Source: Globomyces pollinis-pini
Taxonomy: Eukaryota > Chytridiomycota > Chytridiomycetes > Rhizophydiales > Globomycetaceae
Length of the DNA: 10,731 nucleotides
Direction: 5' to 3'
Assembly: GCA_025399215.1 (NCBI GenBank)
Contig: MU621548.1
Location: forward strand, 1-10,731
Of the stretch, positions 1 through 6,908 are shown piece after piece; within the stretch, counting starts at the first letter, position 1, and the number at the start of each line of letters is the position of its first letter. The translations under genes and the position numbers were made by a program. The notes under the pieces are model-generated. The model saw nothing but the letters and a program-made list of their open reading frames with translations, searched no databases and had not been told where the DNA came from.

Positions 1-179
1 ACGACAACTACGCTCTTCGATTGGCTGTCACAAAGGGTCATCTTGAAGTTGTGGAAATTCTGTTAGCAGATTCAAGAGTTGATCCTTCTAGCTGTAACGG
101 TGAAGCTATGTGTAAGGCTTCTGAGAGAGGTTATAGAGAAATTGTTGAACTGCTTTTGCAAGATTCAAGAATGCATTAG
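1..179 (+). CDS. Ankyrin-repeat protein, 3' end only
   Basis: The frame starting at base 3 is open from the window edge to a TAG at 177-179, giving the last 58 residues of a protein that begins upstream. Two ankyrin-type repeats are visible. The first reads 'ALRLAVTKGHLEVVEILL' followed by the loop 'ADSRVDPSS'. The second reads 'EAMCKASERGYREIVELLLQ' and ends in 'DSRMH'. Each shows the usual helix-turn-helix spacing and the G(H/Y).E(V/I)V..LL core. Ankyrin arrays are protein-protein interaction scaffolds, so no specific function can be assigned. The 'LL.DSRVDPS' flavour is common in expanded ankyrin families of chytrids, amoebae and some large DNA viruses; the neighbouring intron-bearing fungal genes favour a fungal origin. 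The protein stops within the second repeat's terminal loop, with no capping domain. No intron is needed in the visible part. Confidence 0.9.
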   Translation, partial: DNYALRLAVTKGHLEVVEILLADSRVDPSSCNGEAMCKASERGYREIVELLLQDSRMH

Positions 180-328
180 TTCATTCGTGAGAGAATGTGC
201 TCTAGCCAGATCGATTTAATATCCAATAAAAATGGTTTTTGATGCTTTGGAATTTTCTCATACATATTATATTAAGATTCAAGTACGGATCTCAGTATAT
301 CGTTGTGTTGGCACCGAACTATTCCTCG

Positions 329-347
329 ATTAGACGACTCGTCTAAT
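329..347. repeat. Perfect 9-1-9 inverted repeat
   Basis: attagacga / c / tcgtctaat: two 9-bp arms, perfectly complementary, around one central C, in the non-coding stretch between the ankyrin and P450 genes. It could be a dimeric regulator site or part of an ankyrin transcript 3' hairpin. Function is unknown. Confidence 0.6.
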
Positions 348-716
348 ATTAGATTAGATTCAACCTTAATTTGATCTACGATTCGAACTATTGATTCTTG
401 CTGATGATTTATACTTTGGCAATTCACAAGAAATCTAATTGCTTGATTATTCTCTGATTCCTAGAAATGAATCTGTCACTCTCTTCTTAGATACGCGAGA
501 AATGCTATAAACAAAATAACATAGTCTAAAATATCTCATTAGCTTATACTCATTGATTAACTTTTTTCGTGCAAAACTCTTCTTAGTTCCTTTCAGTTCT
601 AGTTTATTCAAACGTTAAAGCGTTGGGTATCCTTTGATGGGGCACGCTCTAATCTCTGAATCATCTACAAAGTGAACATCCCCTCTAATGTTCAACCTCT
701 ATCACTGTGCCAAAAT

Positions 717-753
717 TGTTGAAAATTGTAAAGTTCGCAACTTGATTTCAACA
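717..753. repeat. Nested inverted repeat upstream of P450
   Basis: The outer arms tgttgaaa (717-724) and tttcaaca (746-753) enclose inner arms aagtt (731-735) and aactt (739-743) around cgc. The two paired blocks are separated by short unpaired bulges, so the segment could fold into one interrupted hairpin about 170-210 bp upstream of the P450 ATG. It may be promoter DNA or chance in AT-rich sequence. Confidence 0.4.
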
Positions 754-782
754 TTGTAGTGGGGACTTGATACTACCTTCAA

Positions 783-923
783 ATGAAAAATAAGATCATT
801 TCGAACCAATGAAAAGTGAACATTGCTTCTGGTTGGGTGGCAACACGTACCACCTCCACCTCCGCTTCCACTTCCACACTACGCATAGGTACAAAAAGAA
901 TTCCTGCTATTATAGATCATCGA
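783..923 (+). promoter_or_regulatory. P450 leader with upstream ATGs and a candidate 5'-UTR intron
   Basis: Two ATGs precede the P450 start. The ATG at 783 opens a nine-codon frame closed by TGA at 810-812. The ATG at 809 opens a frame running past the P450 start in the wrong phase. If the transcript begins upstream of 783, both would reduce initiation at 924. A GTACAA...TATAG segment at 889-915 (27 nt) has exactly the size and ends of the introns in this window and could be a leader intron. A pyrimidine-rich CCACCT/CTTCCA run lies at about 849-878. The transcription start cannot be fixed from sequence, so these elements are suggestions. Confidence 0.35.
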
Positions 924-2676
924 ATGCTATCTCTATCAACAAACAAGTTTTTAACGAGCATGGAGTATCTCATTCCTCACATGAATTCAGTTGGAACGAA
1001 ACAAAAAACACTTGGTATTGTCGTTGTCTTTGGTTCGTTTCTTGCTTGGACTTTGAAATTAAATTGGTCATCTGTTCCAGGTCCTATTATTTGGCCATTC
1101 ATTGGAAGTTTTAAAATGATACAGTAAACAATATCTATTAACCAATTTTATAGTTATGCTGTTCAAAAAAAACTACACGATTATTTTTATTACTTAAGTG
1201 CAACTTATGGTCCTATTACCAGATCCTGTTCGTTGTTTGGAAGGTAATCGACGCGACAAATTTGATTATAGTACAAAAACTCCAACATATTATATTGCAG
1301 ATGCAGCAGAGGCAAAGAGAATATTAACAGATACTGATTTTATTCGATTCACCAGTGATGATTCTTTGTTTAAGGAGCTATTGAAAAATGCCCTGTTTAT
1401 ATTCTCAACAGATGATACTTGGAAACGCCATCGAAAATTATTACAACCAGCATTTGGTCCCAACCATCTCAGACATGCTTCTGTAGTAACAGTGGAAACC
1501 ATGAATGAATTGGATCAAGTGTTGTTTGAAAACAAGATCAATACAATTTCCATCAATGTTCATGATACATTGACTTGTGTCGCTTTAGATGTTATCGCAA
1601 AGGTAGCATTTGGTGAATCACTCCACGCTGTTCAAAAGAAACATAAAGTAACGAATATTTTTATCTAACTTTAGAAATGGGTAGCTTTGAGTTTGGTTAA
1701 GTTTTAGGAAGATTTAGAGACAATTACCATTAACTTATTGATTAAGGTAAATCAATTTTTCTAAAATAAGCGAACCATATGCCCAAAGATTTTATGGCGA
1801 CTCTTTGGTATTTCAGATTCATCATCTACCGTTATCAATGCTAGAGAAAATGTTTTCGGATATCTTCAACGACTCATTGACCACAGACGAAAAATGATTG
1901 CTGAAAATAGTTGCAACCAAGAAGGTTGGCAAATGGATGTATTGCATCGATTGGTACAGGCAAAAGATAATGATTTATTGACCGATGATGAAATAATTGG
2001 GGAGATATTAGGTTCCTATCAAATTAGTTTAATGGGTTAGGATTTTTCTTTGCTGGTCATGAAACCACTGCTAATACCGTTACTGTTGTTTTGTATGAAT
2101 TAACTCAAAATCTGGACGTTAAAACCCAACTGTATCAAGAAATCAAGGATTTTGACTTGAATGATCAAAGTGCATTCATTGAAAAGCTTGCAAAGTTAAA
2201 GTATTCTTTATGGATTTCATATTAATTTTATTAGATATTTGGACAACGTTATAAAAGAAACACAAAGACTTCATCCAATCGTTAATGACCTTCGCCGAAC
2301 GAGTGTGAATGATATAAATATCTTGGGCTATCAACTTCCCGCAGACACAGATTTTCTGGTCAATGTTCGTTCCATTCATTACAATCCAAAGTACTTTGAC
2401 GATCCATTTACATTCAACCCAGATCGATTTAATGGTCCAATTGTTCCTGGTTCATTCATACCATTTGGAGATGGGCCACACAACTGTATCGGGCAAAAAA
2501 TGGCCTTAATTGAAGCCAAGGTATTTTATGGTTGTGTAAATCTGTAGTTGATTATCATTCAATTTTTGAAGAATTATGAATTTGAATTACAACAAGGATT
2601 CAAACCTAATTTCATATCCACTGGTACTTATGGTTTAAAAGAAGGACTATTATTGACCTTGAAACGGAGACAATGA
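924..2676 (+). CDS. Cytochrome P450 monooxygenase, microsomal type (8 tiny introns)
   Basis: Heme-thiolate monooxygenase, expected to be anchored in the ER membrane and to take electrons from NADPH-P450 reductase; the substrate cannot be inferred. Exons: 924-1123, 1154-1243, 1272-1647, 1675-1680, 1708-1746, 1771-2011, 2041-2200, 2235-2520, 2548-2676. They join without stops to 508 aa, a normal P450 length. Visible in order: a hydrophobic N-terminal anchor (about residues 33-50) followed by the VPGP hinge; helix C WKRHR (W147, R151); helix I AGHETT (322-327); helix K ETQR (379-382); FNPDRF; and the heme loop PFGDGPHNCIG with ligand Cys455. The start at 924 is the first ATG in this frame after the in-frame TGA at 810-812; an earlier GTG is not credible in a eukaryote. 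The intron between 1647 and 1708 is ambiguous: either two 27-nt introns around a 6-nt exon, or one 60-nt intron (506 aa). The CYP family is not assigned. Confidence 0.96.
1675..1680 (+). other. Probable 6-nt microexon (Lys-Trp) in the P450
   Basis: Between 1648 and 1707 the sequence splits cleanly into GTAACG...CTAACTTTAG (1648-1674, 27 nt), aaatgg, and GTAGCT...AAGTTTTAG (1681-1707, 27 nt). Both halves have the exact length, ends and branch-like element of the other introns, while a single 60-nt intron would be about twice the length of any other here. The added Lys-Trp falls just before the helix starting EDLET. Removing the whole 60 nt also preserves the frame, so sequence alone does not decide. 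Confidence 0.55.
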
Positions 2677-2683
2677 ACCTATC

Positions 2684-2689
2684 AATAAA
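2684..2689 (+). terminator. AATAAA polyadenylation-type signal, P450
   Basis: AATAAA begins 8 nt after the P450 stop codon, in the 92-bp gap between two convergent genes. It is well placed for 3' processing but is a common word in AT-rich DNA. Confidence 0.4.
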
Positions 2690-2767
2690 CTTACACAAGG
2701 TCAAACGAATATTCTTTATCAATCAATTAGAAAGAGAAGCAATAATGTAACAATTAATGAAACAAGT

Positions 2768-2773
2768 TTTATT
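2768..2773 (-). terminator. AATAAA overlapping the ICP55 stop codon
   Basis: On the minus strand the terminal codons read ...CCA AAA TAA AAC, so an AATAAA word overlaps the TAA stop. With the P450 stop only 92 bp away on the other strand, a very short 3' UTR would be expected, or the two transcripts overlap. Confidence 0.3.
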
Positions 2774-4516
2774 TTGGATTTGACATTATTGTCTCAATAT
2801 CAATAATTTCTTTTGGTGCTTCCACAGATAGTACCACTGGACCATTCTCCGAAATATATAAATCATCCTCTATACGCACACCAATACCCCGATACTGCCC
2901 ATACTCTGGTTCATCTGGGATATATAACCCAGGTTCTAATCGTAAATAAGTCACAGATTGATACCTATAGTGATACACATTCCTGCTTCCAATGGTTTGG
3001 ATCTACTAATAGTTGGTGTATCATGCACATCAAGACCTGAAATTAATTAGCAGAAGTAAACCTATGTAGTGTCCAACATGGTGAGGATAGACGTTGTTTA
3101 ATTCTCGTCTACGAATTGGACGTTTAAACAATTCCGCAAGTTTTTCTCGTAATAATTCATTTGTATCATATTGTAAACTGTTTAAACTAGTTTTTCCATC
3201 AATAGCACATTTCTATACAGTTAAAATCCAATTTGAACCTTTATGATTTCTTTTTGAGTATCAAGTACAATCTGATAGATATCTCGTTGAGCAGGACTGA
3301 ATTTTCCATTCACCGGCCATGTTCTAGTAATGTCACTTGCATAACCTCCATATTCCTACCAATTAGTATATAGCAATAGTACCGCTCCAGCATCCACTAA
3401 GACTAAATCGCCATCTTTTAGTATTTGCTGATTTTGGACGTAATGAAGTATCAAAGCATTTGTTCCTCCACTAATATGAAAGATAAAGTATTACGCTACT
3501 ACAGGTACATATGATAATCCTGTCGCACCTTGCATTTTACAGTTATACTCTAGTTCGGCATGTATTTGATGTTCTGTCATTCCTGGTTTAGTTTTTTTCA
3601 TAGCCTTTGGGAATAAGATTCATGTTGGTATACCTCTACAAAAGATCTTCCAGCAATTTGTCCACTCTTCCTCATTAATTTGAATTCAGATGAGGATTTG
3701 TATAAACGAAAGTTTTCAATCATAGAATCCAATGAGTTTACTTTGACTTTCCCAAATAGCCAACTACTCAATTTACCGTCTGTAGTTAAGCGAACTTGTG
3801 ATAGATAATCACTAGCTTCCACAGCATCTACCGGATGTGTTGCTGAGGCAGAGACGGTACTGATGTTGGTCCCTTGAAATGGTGAGTGTTTAATTGGTTC
3901 CAATAGGGGTAAATTTGTATGAATGGTATTAATTTGACCATTATTGACCAATGACTGTAAATGTTTCTCAAATTGAGTGATAGGTATAGCCTAAGGTTCA
4001 TATAATATTCATTACTGTTTCCACTTTAAAAATCGTTGTTGCACCGTCTAATCCTGATCGAGGTCCATCCCAGCGTTCAGTATTTTTATCAAAAGGATGA
4101 ACAAACAAGGTAGATGGTTTATCATTGTTTTCTGTTGATTTAAAGACAATTGAATTTACGAATAGTTAAACAAGCATTTGGTTCATTTAACCCAGTCAGA
4201 TAGAATAAATCGGTTTGTTGATGAAAAGGATAACTAGCATTAAACTAAGTACAAAATACAATATCCCATGAGTAGCGTAACGTAATCCATGACCAGGAAT
4301 TATTGCTATATCTTTCAATTCCAACATACTGGCGACCATTTGCCTTCTCATTGCATACTCTGTACTAGTAATTCCAATTGTGACTTTTTCAATTAGTGAT
4401 TGTAACATACCATCGTTTTCAGCAATGATATGGGGATGAGTAGCATGAATGGGTTGACCAATTTGACGCACTGAACTATTCCATCTCCTTAATTGAATTC
4501 TGGATACACAATTCAT
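2769..4516 (-). CDS. ICP55: Mitochondrial Xaa-Pro aminopeptidase, ICP55/XPNPEP3 type (10 tiny introns)
   Basis: M24B metallopeptidase that removes one destabilising residue from proteins already trimmed by the mitochondrial processing peptidase. Exons, 5' to 3': 4516-4411, 4383-4260, 4233-4160, 4131-4016, 3990-3634, 3604-3495, 3470-3383, 3355-3239, 3212-3062, 3036-2965, 2935-2769; 493 aa. The first 20 residues are rich in Arg and Ser with no acidic residues, a typical presequence, and lead into [10 protein letters not shown], the usual start of the mature protein. The metal ligands are all present: D322 and D333 ([12 protein letters not shown]), H412 (HHVGHYIG), E439 (TIEPG) and E461 (RIEDD), with spacings very close to those of E. 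coli PepP. DVHD and the C-terminal VEAPK block are also present. The ATG at 4516 was chosen because the longer open frame begins only with TTG. It converges on the P450 gene. Confidence 0.96.
4384..4410 (-). other. Cryptic 27-nt intron inside an open frame of ICP55
   Basis: The frame is open across this segment, so it looks coding. On the minus strand it reads GTATGT...CACTAAT...AAAAG, an intron-like 27-mer. Removing it turns an atypical nine-residue insertion into [15 protein letters not shown], which matches the length of the conserved HPHLLKPGEVTPGIT-like segment of the ICP55 family. It is the only multiple-of-three intron found here that lacks an in-frame stop. Confidence 0.75.
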
Positions 4517-4721
4517 GTTTTGTCTATCATGAATAATTCGATAAACAAACCAATTCAACGGATGCAAAGGTAAAAAAAAAGTGTTGACTACTAAAGATCA
4601 TGACAGAAATTATACGCAATCCTTAAATGTATTAACATGGAAATGATTAAATGGGATAGGCAGTGCTCGTTAAACTGCTCGTGTCGGTGCAATGATCGCG
4701 TTTATTTATATTCATTTCAAT

Positions 4722-4760
4722 TGGCATTACCATCTGCTTCGTTTAGAATTCTGGCATTAC
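4722..4760. repeat. Direct repeat of tggcattac, 30 bp apart
   Basis: tggcattac occurs at 4722-4730 and again at 4752-4760, starts 30 bp apart (about three helical turns), roughly 200-245 bp upstream of the ICP55 ATG. This could be a paired regulator site, but two copies of a 9-mer are weak evidence. Confidence 0.3.
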
Positions 4761-4792
4761 ACACTGAGCATCACTCAGGTGGTTAAATAAAA

Positions 4793-4811
4793 AAATGTAG
4801 GCCCTACATTT
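4793..4811. repeat. Perfect 9-1-9 inverted repeat
   Basis: aaatgtagg / c / cctacattt: perfect 9-bp arms around a central C, followed almost directly by a near copy of one arm (acattgtaggg, 4813-4823). It lies about 280 bp upstream of the ICP55 start. It has the same geometry as the palindrome at 329-347 but a different arm sequence. Confidence 0.6.
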
Positions 4812-5466
4812 ATACATTGTAGGGTGGCAATAGTGCATTGTAAGTATTGGTGGTTGCAGTAGTGCATTCAACTTGCAAACTGTTATCGCGTCTGTATATA
4901 ACCTCATAATTGTGGTTAGTAAGTCAAATAACAATTAAAATTCGTTGGTTGTGTGTCACTGAAGACCTACCAGTGGTAATAATACAGGTAATAATTACTA
5001 AATTATCAATTACCTACAGTCAGTTGCTATTATAGTATCGATTAAAAGTCCAACAAAAGTGTTGCAACCAATATACCTGAACTATTATAATCAAATACTT
5101 GATAATGAAGTATGTAACGTATAATGGAGTGGTTGCCATTTTCTAACCCGAAGATCTCTTCATCATATGCTTATTTTTCGTTAATGTGTATCAAAGTCTC
5201 AGTTCTTTTGAATCTTGACAATTACAAATTGACGATTCAACAGGCTCAGAAATTTCAAGGTATCCGTAACATGTCAGGCGATATGTTAAAGAAACAGATC
5301 TCATATCACGGTTACTGCATCATTCAAAAATGTCCTTTCGAAGTCACTGTCAAAGTAACATGATATTGTAGTAATGCTGCACTTTTTTCTTTATAATTCA
5401 AATTAATTTCGTGACTTTGTGTGAAAAGCGTGAAATTGATATTGGGAAACTAAAAAAAGATTGATT

Positions 5467-5743
5467 TTAAAAGAGGCCACCAAAATTACAAGCAATAATC
5501 ATGCCAATAATGGCGATTCCATCGATTAAGTAGGCACTTTTGTGGAGTAATTTTAGTGGCATGCATTCTACTGCCACTGCCAAATGTAAAAGGACCATTG
5601 AAAAACTGACATTAAACAGCCGTAAAGCGTGTAACATAAGCCAATTCAATAGTCCACATTCTTGTATCTTTTATTGTATCTATTTCTTGTCATTTCTTCT
5701 ACTTGATTTAAGGCGTTACTGACGAGGTTCCCTTGTGCGACAT
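5467..5743 (-). CDS. Possible small membrane protein (doubtful)
   Basis: The minus-strand frame 5667-5467 encodes a very hydrophobic stretch with two likely membrane helices, about NWLMLHALRLFNVSF...LAVAVEC and SAYLIDGIAIIGMIIACNF, ending in GGLF. An ATG at 5743 (MSHKGTSS) could be joined to it by removing 5719-5668 (GTAACG...AAAAG, 52 nt), giving 74 aa; otherwise the first ATG is at 5637, giving 57 aa. The required intron would be much longer than the others here, which argues against this model. The arrangement of an acidic residue, a lysine and a 'YLIDGI' segment loosely recalls S2-S3 of voltage-sensor proteins, but this is only an impression. It would be divergent from the DUF7703 gene. 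It may be spurious. Confidence 0.25.
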
Positions 5744-5799
5744 GACCTCAGTTGGTGATTCTTGGCTCCCAACAATTGAAACGAACGCCTCCAATCATG

Positions 5800-5805
5800 T
5801 ATAAA
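5800..5805 (+). promoter_or_regulatory. TATAAA box, with CCAAT just upstream, before DUF7703 gene
   Basis: TATAAA lies 41-46 bp upstream of the ATG at 5846, and CCAAT is at 5791-5795. The spacing suits a short leader. The ATG sits in a good context (AAAATGGC). No experimental support is available. Confidence 0.4.
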
Positions 5806-5845
5806 GTAAAAGTTTTTTATCTCCATTGGATAAAATAAACCTAAA

Positions 5846-6616
5846 ATGGCAAATCCTGAACCGTCCTTTATCTTCCAAATCTCGCTCTTATCCATCGCAA
5901 TTTTCTGTACCTTGGAATTACTTATCGATATTTTCTACAAGTTTAAAGTATATACGTCATTGTACTTTAAATCCTGTGTCGTTTGTGCAATTGGTGTTTT
6001 ACTGTTTGCTGTTGGATTCTTGATTTTGTTTAATCATTTGGTGGACAATCTTTATGTACCTTTGGTGATTCTCACTTTTGGTTGGCATATGATGGTCACT
6101 GGCTTTGCAGTTGTCATGTACTCAAGACTGCATTTGGTTTGCTCCAATTCAAGAATTATTAATGCTTCAAAGTATATGATTATCTTCAACTACTTTGTCT
6201 GTCATTTACCTACTACCGCATTAACTTTTGGTGCAAATCTGATTGGAACTCCTTTTTGGGTTACTAACTACGCTAGATACGAAGCATTCCAAGTCACCAT
6301 GTTCTTTATTCAAGAAGTTATACTTGGACTGATCTATGTGTACTACATTAAACGTACATTCCCTCAACATAAAGATCTGGTATTCCATACCGTGTACATC
6401 CAACTTGCAGTTATTGTACTCGATATGATTATGGTTGGAACTGAATATGGTGGATTCTACGATTACCAAATCACTGCCAAGACATTTTTGTACTGCATCA
6501 AACTTAAATTGGAGTTTGCTGTACTTAACTTGTTGCAAGACACAGTTAAAATTAAAAGTGCAAATGGTACTTCAAGCGTTGGTCCAACCAAAAATGCCAA
6601 CACTTCAATTTTCTAG
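5846..6616 (+). CDS. Fungal seven-helix integral membrane protein, DUF7703-like
   Basis: 256 aa with about seven hydrophobic helices: residues near 8-30, 40-62, 68-91, 109-131, then helices at about 145-168, 177-202 and 213-230. Conserved-looking blocks match my recollection of the fungal DUF7703 family: LELLIDIFYKFK at the end of helix 1, MVTGFAVVMYSRLHLV at the end of helix 3, HLPTTALTFGAN (119-130), IQEVILGLIYVYY, and KLKLEFAVLNLL (219-230). The C-tail is short, polar and rich in Ser/Thr/Asn. The biochemical role is unknown; the topology is broadly reminiscent of Pth11-like receptors, but no signalling function is shown. It is the only complete multi-helix gene here with no frame break, so no intron is required. 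Some family members have longer C-tails. Confidence 0.82.
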   Translation: MANPEPSFIFQISLLSIAIFCTLELLIDIFYKFKVYTSLYFKSCVVCAIGVLLFAVGFLILFNHLVDNLYVPLVILTFGWHMMVTGFAVVMYSRLHLVCSNSRIINASKYMIIFNYFVCHLPTTALTFGANLIGTPFWVTNYARYEAFQVTMFFIQEVILGLIYVYYIKRTFPQHKDLVFHTVYIQLAVIVLDMIMVGTEYGGFYDYQITAKTFLYCIKLKLEFAVLNLLQDTVKIKSANGTSSVGPTKNANTSIF

Positions 6617-6908
6617 TTCGCCAATTTGTAAATATAAAAACTTACCTTCTGAAATGATTCTCTATTACATCATTGTTGAGAATGCCTAGCTTGTACCCAA
6701 TAACCCCATTATACATCATTGGTTAAGTGCATAAGGTTTGATTTTGTAATAACATTCAGTCAGGAGCAAAATCCATGTCCGCTTTTATAAATAACAAAGG
6801 TACAGGAAAACAAATCTTAATAGATATTGTTATTTATTAATCAACTTGCTATTTCTAAGTAATCAAAGTTGGATACGGGTACTGTTAGGGTAAAATGTAT
6901 AACTGAAA
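6617..6908. other. Convergent 3' intergenic interval
   Basis: 292 bp between the DUF7703 stop (+) and the Sel1-protein stop (-). No gene is seen. A minus-strand AATAAA word lies at 6838-6833, about 70 nt past the Sel1-protein stop, and is a candidate polyadenylation signal. Confidence 0.5.
6833..6838 (-). terminator. AATAAA polyadenylation-type signal, Sel1-protein gene
   Basis: AATAAA on the minus strand, about 70 nt downstream of the stop codon at 6911-6909. Placement is good, but the region is AT-rich and contains similar words. Confidence 0.4.

Larger units (their letters stand above)
180..808. other. Non-coding interval between ankyrin gene and P450
   Basis: About 630 bp without any convincing reading frame on either strand. 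It should hold the 3' end of the ankyrin transcript and the P450 promoter. The only structures seen are a perfect 9-1-9 inverted repeat at 329-347 and a nested inverted repeat at 717-753, listed separately. No tRNA, rRNA or transposon signature was recognised. Confidence 0.6.
4517..5466. other. Long interval upstream of ICP55, no convincing gene
   Basis: About 950 bp that should contain the ICP55 promoter. Small reading frames on both strands (for example 79 codons at 5124-5363 on the plus strand) show no recognisable domain and no plausible spliced extension. Visible repeats are the 9-1-9 palindrome at 4793-4811 and the 9-bp direct repeat at 4722-4730 and 4752-4760. No RNA gene or mobile element was recognised. 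Confidence 0.5.

Noticed and set aside
380..390. A gattcgaact word resembling a tRNA B-box/T-loop.
   Set aside because: The flanking bases do not form a T-stem and no acceptor or anticodon stem can be placed around it.
816..923. An N-terminal extension of the P450 starting at the GTG at 816.
   Set aside because: GTG is not a credible start in a fungal nuclear gene, no ATG lies in this part of the frame, and the frame is closed by TGA at 810-812.
809..1114. A 101-codon plus-strand reading frame overlapping P450 exon 1.
   Set aside because: It is out of frame with the P450, shows no domain, and is best regarded as an upstream or shadow frame.
2201..3061. Frame breaks in P450 and ICP55 as signs of pseudogenes.
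   Set aside because: Every break coincides with a GT..AG segment of 24-34 nt whose removal restores conserved family sequence, so these are introns, not mutations.
5124..5363. A 79-codon plus-strand frame in the long ICP55 upstream region.
   Set aside because: It has no recognisable domain, low-complexity composition and no credible spliced continuation; the evidence is too weak for a gene call.
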